A stretch of DNA of 64,000 bases from NCBI GenBank assembly GCA_019359245.1, contig JAHHHR010000003.1, positions 62,001-126,000 on the forward strand, given 5' to 3'. Positions 62,698-64,000 of the stretch are shown piece after piece. The position numbers and the translations under genes are program-made. The notes under the pieces were generated by a model. That model had not been told where the DNA came from. It saw only the letters and a program-made list of their open reading frames with translations, and did no database searches. The DNA is from Nostoc desertorum CM1-VF14. GTDB lineage: Bacteria > Cyanobacteriota > Cyanobacteriia > Cyanobacteriales > Nostocaceae. The first letter of the stretch is position 1; the number at the start of each line of letters is the position of its first letter.

Positions 62698-64000
62698 ATG
62701 GCAATTGAGTTAGTCGGCTTTGCTTCTTTACCTGCTGACACCTATGGTGATGGGCCAGTTTCTGGTGAAGAAATTTCAGCTAACGGCAGAACGGGGCCTT
62801 TCCCAGGACAGCCAATACAGGGCTTCAGTGGTGTACAGTTTGCTAATAATGACTCTTTATACTTTCTGTCAGATAATGGTTACGGCAGCAAAGATAATAG
62901 TGAAGATTTTCTGTTACGCATCCATCGTCTAGACCCGAATTTTAAGGGAACAGAAAATGGAGATGGCACTGTTAAAGTTTTAGACTACATTCAACTGTCT
63001 GATCCCGATAACAAGATTCCTTTCCAAATTGTTAATGAAGGAACTAGTGATAGATTACTGACTGGTGCAGATTTTGATATAGAGTCATTCGTCTTTGATA
63101 AAGACGGGACAATCTGGATTGGAGAAGAGTTTGGCCCCTATCTACTGCATTTTGATGCTACTGGTAAGCTGTTAGATGCTCCCGTTGTTACACCTGACTT
63201 CTTCAAAACTTTAAATGGAGAAGCACCTAAAGTAATTGGCCACAGAGGTGCAAGTGGGGATCTTCCAGAACATACCCTACAAGCATACATACGAGCAATT
63301 GCAGATGGTGCTGACTTTATTGAGCCAGATTTAGTAGTTACAAAAGATGGTGTGTTAATTGCTCGTCATGAGCCTGCTTTGGCAATTTTAAATGCTGATG
63401 GCAGCGTCAATTTAAGCAATACAACCACAGACGTTTACGATATTAGCAAATATCCACAGTTTGCCGATCGCAAGAAAACAGTCAGTCTAGATGGCAACAC
63501 AATTACAGGTTGGTTTGCTGAAGACTTTACTTTAGAAGAAATCAAGACTTTAGGGGCGATACAGCGTCTACCTTTCCGTGACCAATCTTTCAATGGTCAA
63601 TTTGAAATTCCCACTCTCGCCGAAATCATCGACTTGGTTAAAGAGGTAGAAGCCCAGACAGGTAAAAAGATTGGTATCTACCCAGAAACGAAGCATCCCA
63701 CCTATTCTGCCGAAGAAGCCACCTATGTAGGCACCACCGAGAAAATTAACAGAAACACCAGTGAGATACTGATCGATACGCTCAAGGCTGAGAACTTCAC
63801 CGATCCCAGTCGGATCTTCATCCAGTCCTTTGAAGTAGGTAATCTCAAGGATCTAAACGATCGCATTATGCCTAATGCAGGAGTGGATATTCCACTCGTC
63901 CAACTTTTAGATGCATCTGGCATTGAGCTAAATGGTACGCTCATAGAAACTCAGCCTTATGATTTGGAAGTCAGTAATGATCCTCGTACTTATGGTGATT
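62698..64000 (+). CDS. Phytase-like esterase fused to glycerophosphodiester phosphodiesterase, partial
   Basis: A long frame from the ATG at 62698 runs to the end of the window (434 codons so far). The first about 170 residues ([59 protein letters not shown]) are an esterase-like phytase domain. A GDPD domain follows with [39 protein letters not shown] (His and acidic residues for metal and catalysis) and IYPETKHP. It should hydrolyse glycerophosphodiesters to sn-glycerol 3-phosphate. The gene is cut off by the window end. Confidence 0.92.
   Translation, partial: MAIELVGFASLPADTYGDGPVSGEEISANGRTGPFPGQPIQGFSGVQFANNDSLYFLSDNGYGSKDNSEDFLLRIHRLDPNFKGTENGDGTVKVLDYIQLSDPDNKIPFQIVNEGTSDRLLTGADFDIESFVFDKDGTIWIGEEFGPYLLHFDATGKLLDAPVVTPDFFKTLNGEAPKVIGHRGASGDLPEHTLQAYIRAIADGADFIEPDLVVTKDGVLIARHEPALAILNADGSVNLSNTTTDVYDISKYPQFADRKKTVSLDGNTITGWFAEDFTLEEIKTLGAIQRLPFRDQSFNGQFEIPTLAEIIDLVKEVEAQTGKKIGIYPETKHPTYSAEEATYVGTTEKINRNTSEILIDTLKAENFTDPSRIFIQSFEVGNLKDLNDRIMPNAGVDIPLVQLLDASGIELNGTLIETQPYDLEVSNDPRTYGD

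Noticed and set aside
1..64000. CRISPR array
   Set aside because: The regular repeats present are 7, 27, 84 and about 118 bases apart and lack unique spacers of constant length, and no cas gene is present.

Overview
The window looks like chromosome from a filamentous, heterocyst-forming type cyanobacterium (Nostoc/Anabaena group). The evidence is the very frequent GCGATCGC (HIP1) octamer, a moderately AT-rich base composition, cyanobacterial marker genes (crtQ, psb34, the cyanobacterial form of rpoZ, DUF1818, DUF3611, COP23 proteins, the slr1223-type epimerase, a CtaA-type copper ATPase), and many short tandem heptamer repeats and dispersed palindromic repeats of the kind known from heterocystous genomes. 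There is one tRNA, tRNA-Pro(GGG). No rRNA, CRISPR array or complete insertion sequence was found.

Layout. 0-8.7 kb: a small membrane protein, copper ATPase ctaA, an FHA protein, epimerase, TPR protein, A-type Fe-S carrier and a large cyanobacterial protein. 8.7-12.5 kb: an accessory patch with a copied gene fragment, a gene broken by a palindromic repeat, a PIN-type toxin-antitoxin pair, an aspartoacylase-family enzyme and an Rpn-type nuclease. 12.7-28.3 kb: mostly housekeeping (pfkA, era, a response regulator, tandem TspO-like genes, D-Ala-D-Ala dipeptidase, a DUF6883/DUF4926 pair, an Orn/Lys/Arg decarboxylase, an ABC-2 exporter, peroxiredoxin Q, cobQ, a ferredoxin). 28.3-30.8 kb: SRPBCC protein, crtQ and a ribbon-helix-helix protein. 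30.8-32.9 kb: about 2 kb of AT-rich sequence with repeats and no convincing gene. 33-36 kb: phosphatase, then a minus-strand group (hypothetical, lipoprotein, CsbD, a 19-residue-repeat protein). 36.4-48 kb: uvrB, tRNA-Pro, sensor kinase, rpoZ, fasciclin, GH13 amylase, subtilase, metallophosphoesterase. 48.1-51.4 kb: an accessory island for nucleobase, nucleoside and NAD metabolism, with a yeast-FCY1-like deaminase, a nucleoside hydrolase, a TIR protein and a Nudix hydrolase. 51.5-54.1 kb: a dgcA/dgcN pair and psb34. 54.5-64 kb: a secreted COP23 protein, an RTX-type pseudogene, a giant multi-domain phosphoesterase/phytase with RTX repeats, and a phytase-like/GDPD fusion that runs off the end.

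Two themes stand out. First, the Nudix hydrolase and TIR protein form a tight two-gene operon. TIR domains can cleave NAD to ADP-ribose species and Nudix enzymes of this type can hydrolyse ADP-ribose, so the pair could be an undescribed signalling or defence unit with its own product clearance. This is inference from domains and gene order. Second, short repeats have entered or bounded many genes. They form in-frame inserts in ctaA (two) and the PLP decarboxylase, put stop codons inside the gene at 8.9 kb, supply the last codons and stop of the amylase, and form ATG-rich heptamer leaders in front of three genes, where each repeat creates a five-codon upstream reading frame.

The phosphoester genes at 56-64 kb (exonuclease/phosphatase fold, phytase folds, GDPD, RTX export signal) together suggest extracellular scavenging of organic phosphate. 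All identities come from motif reading only; no database search was possible.
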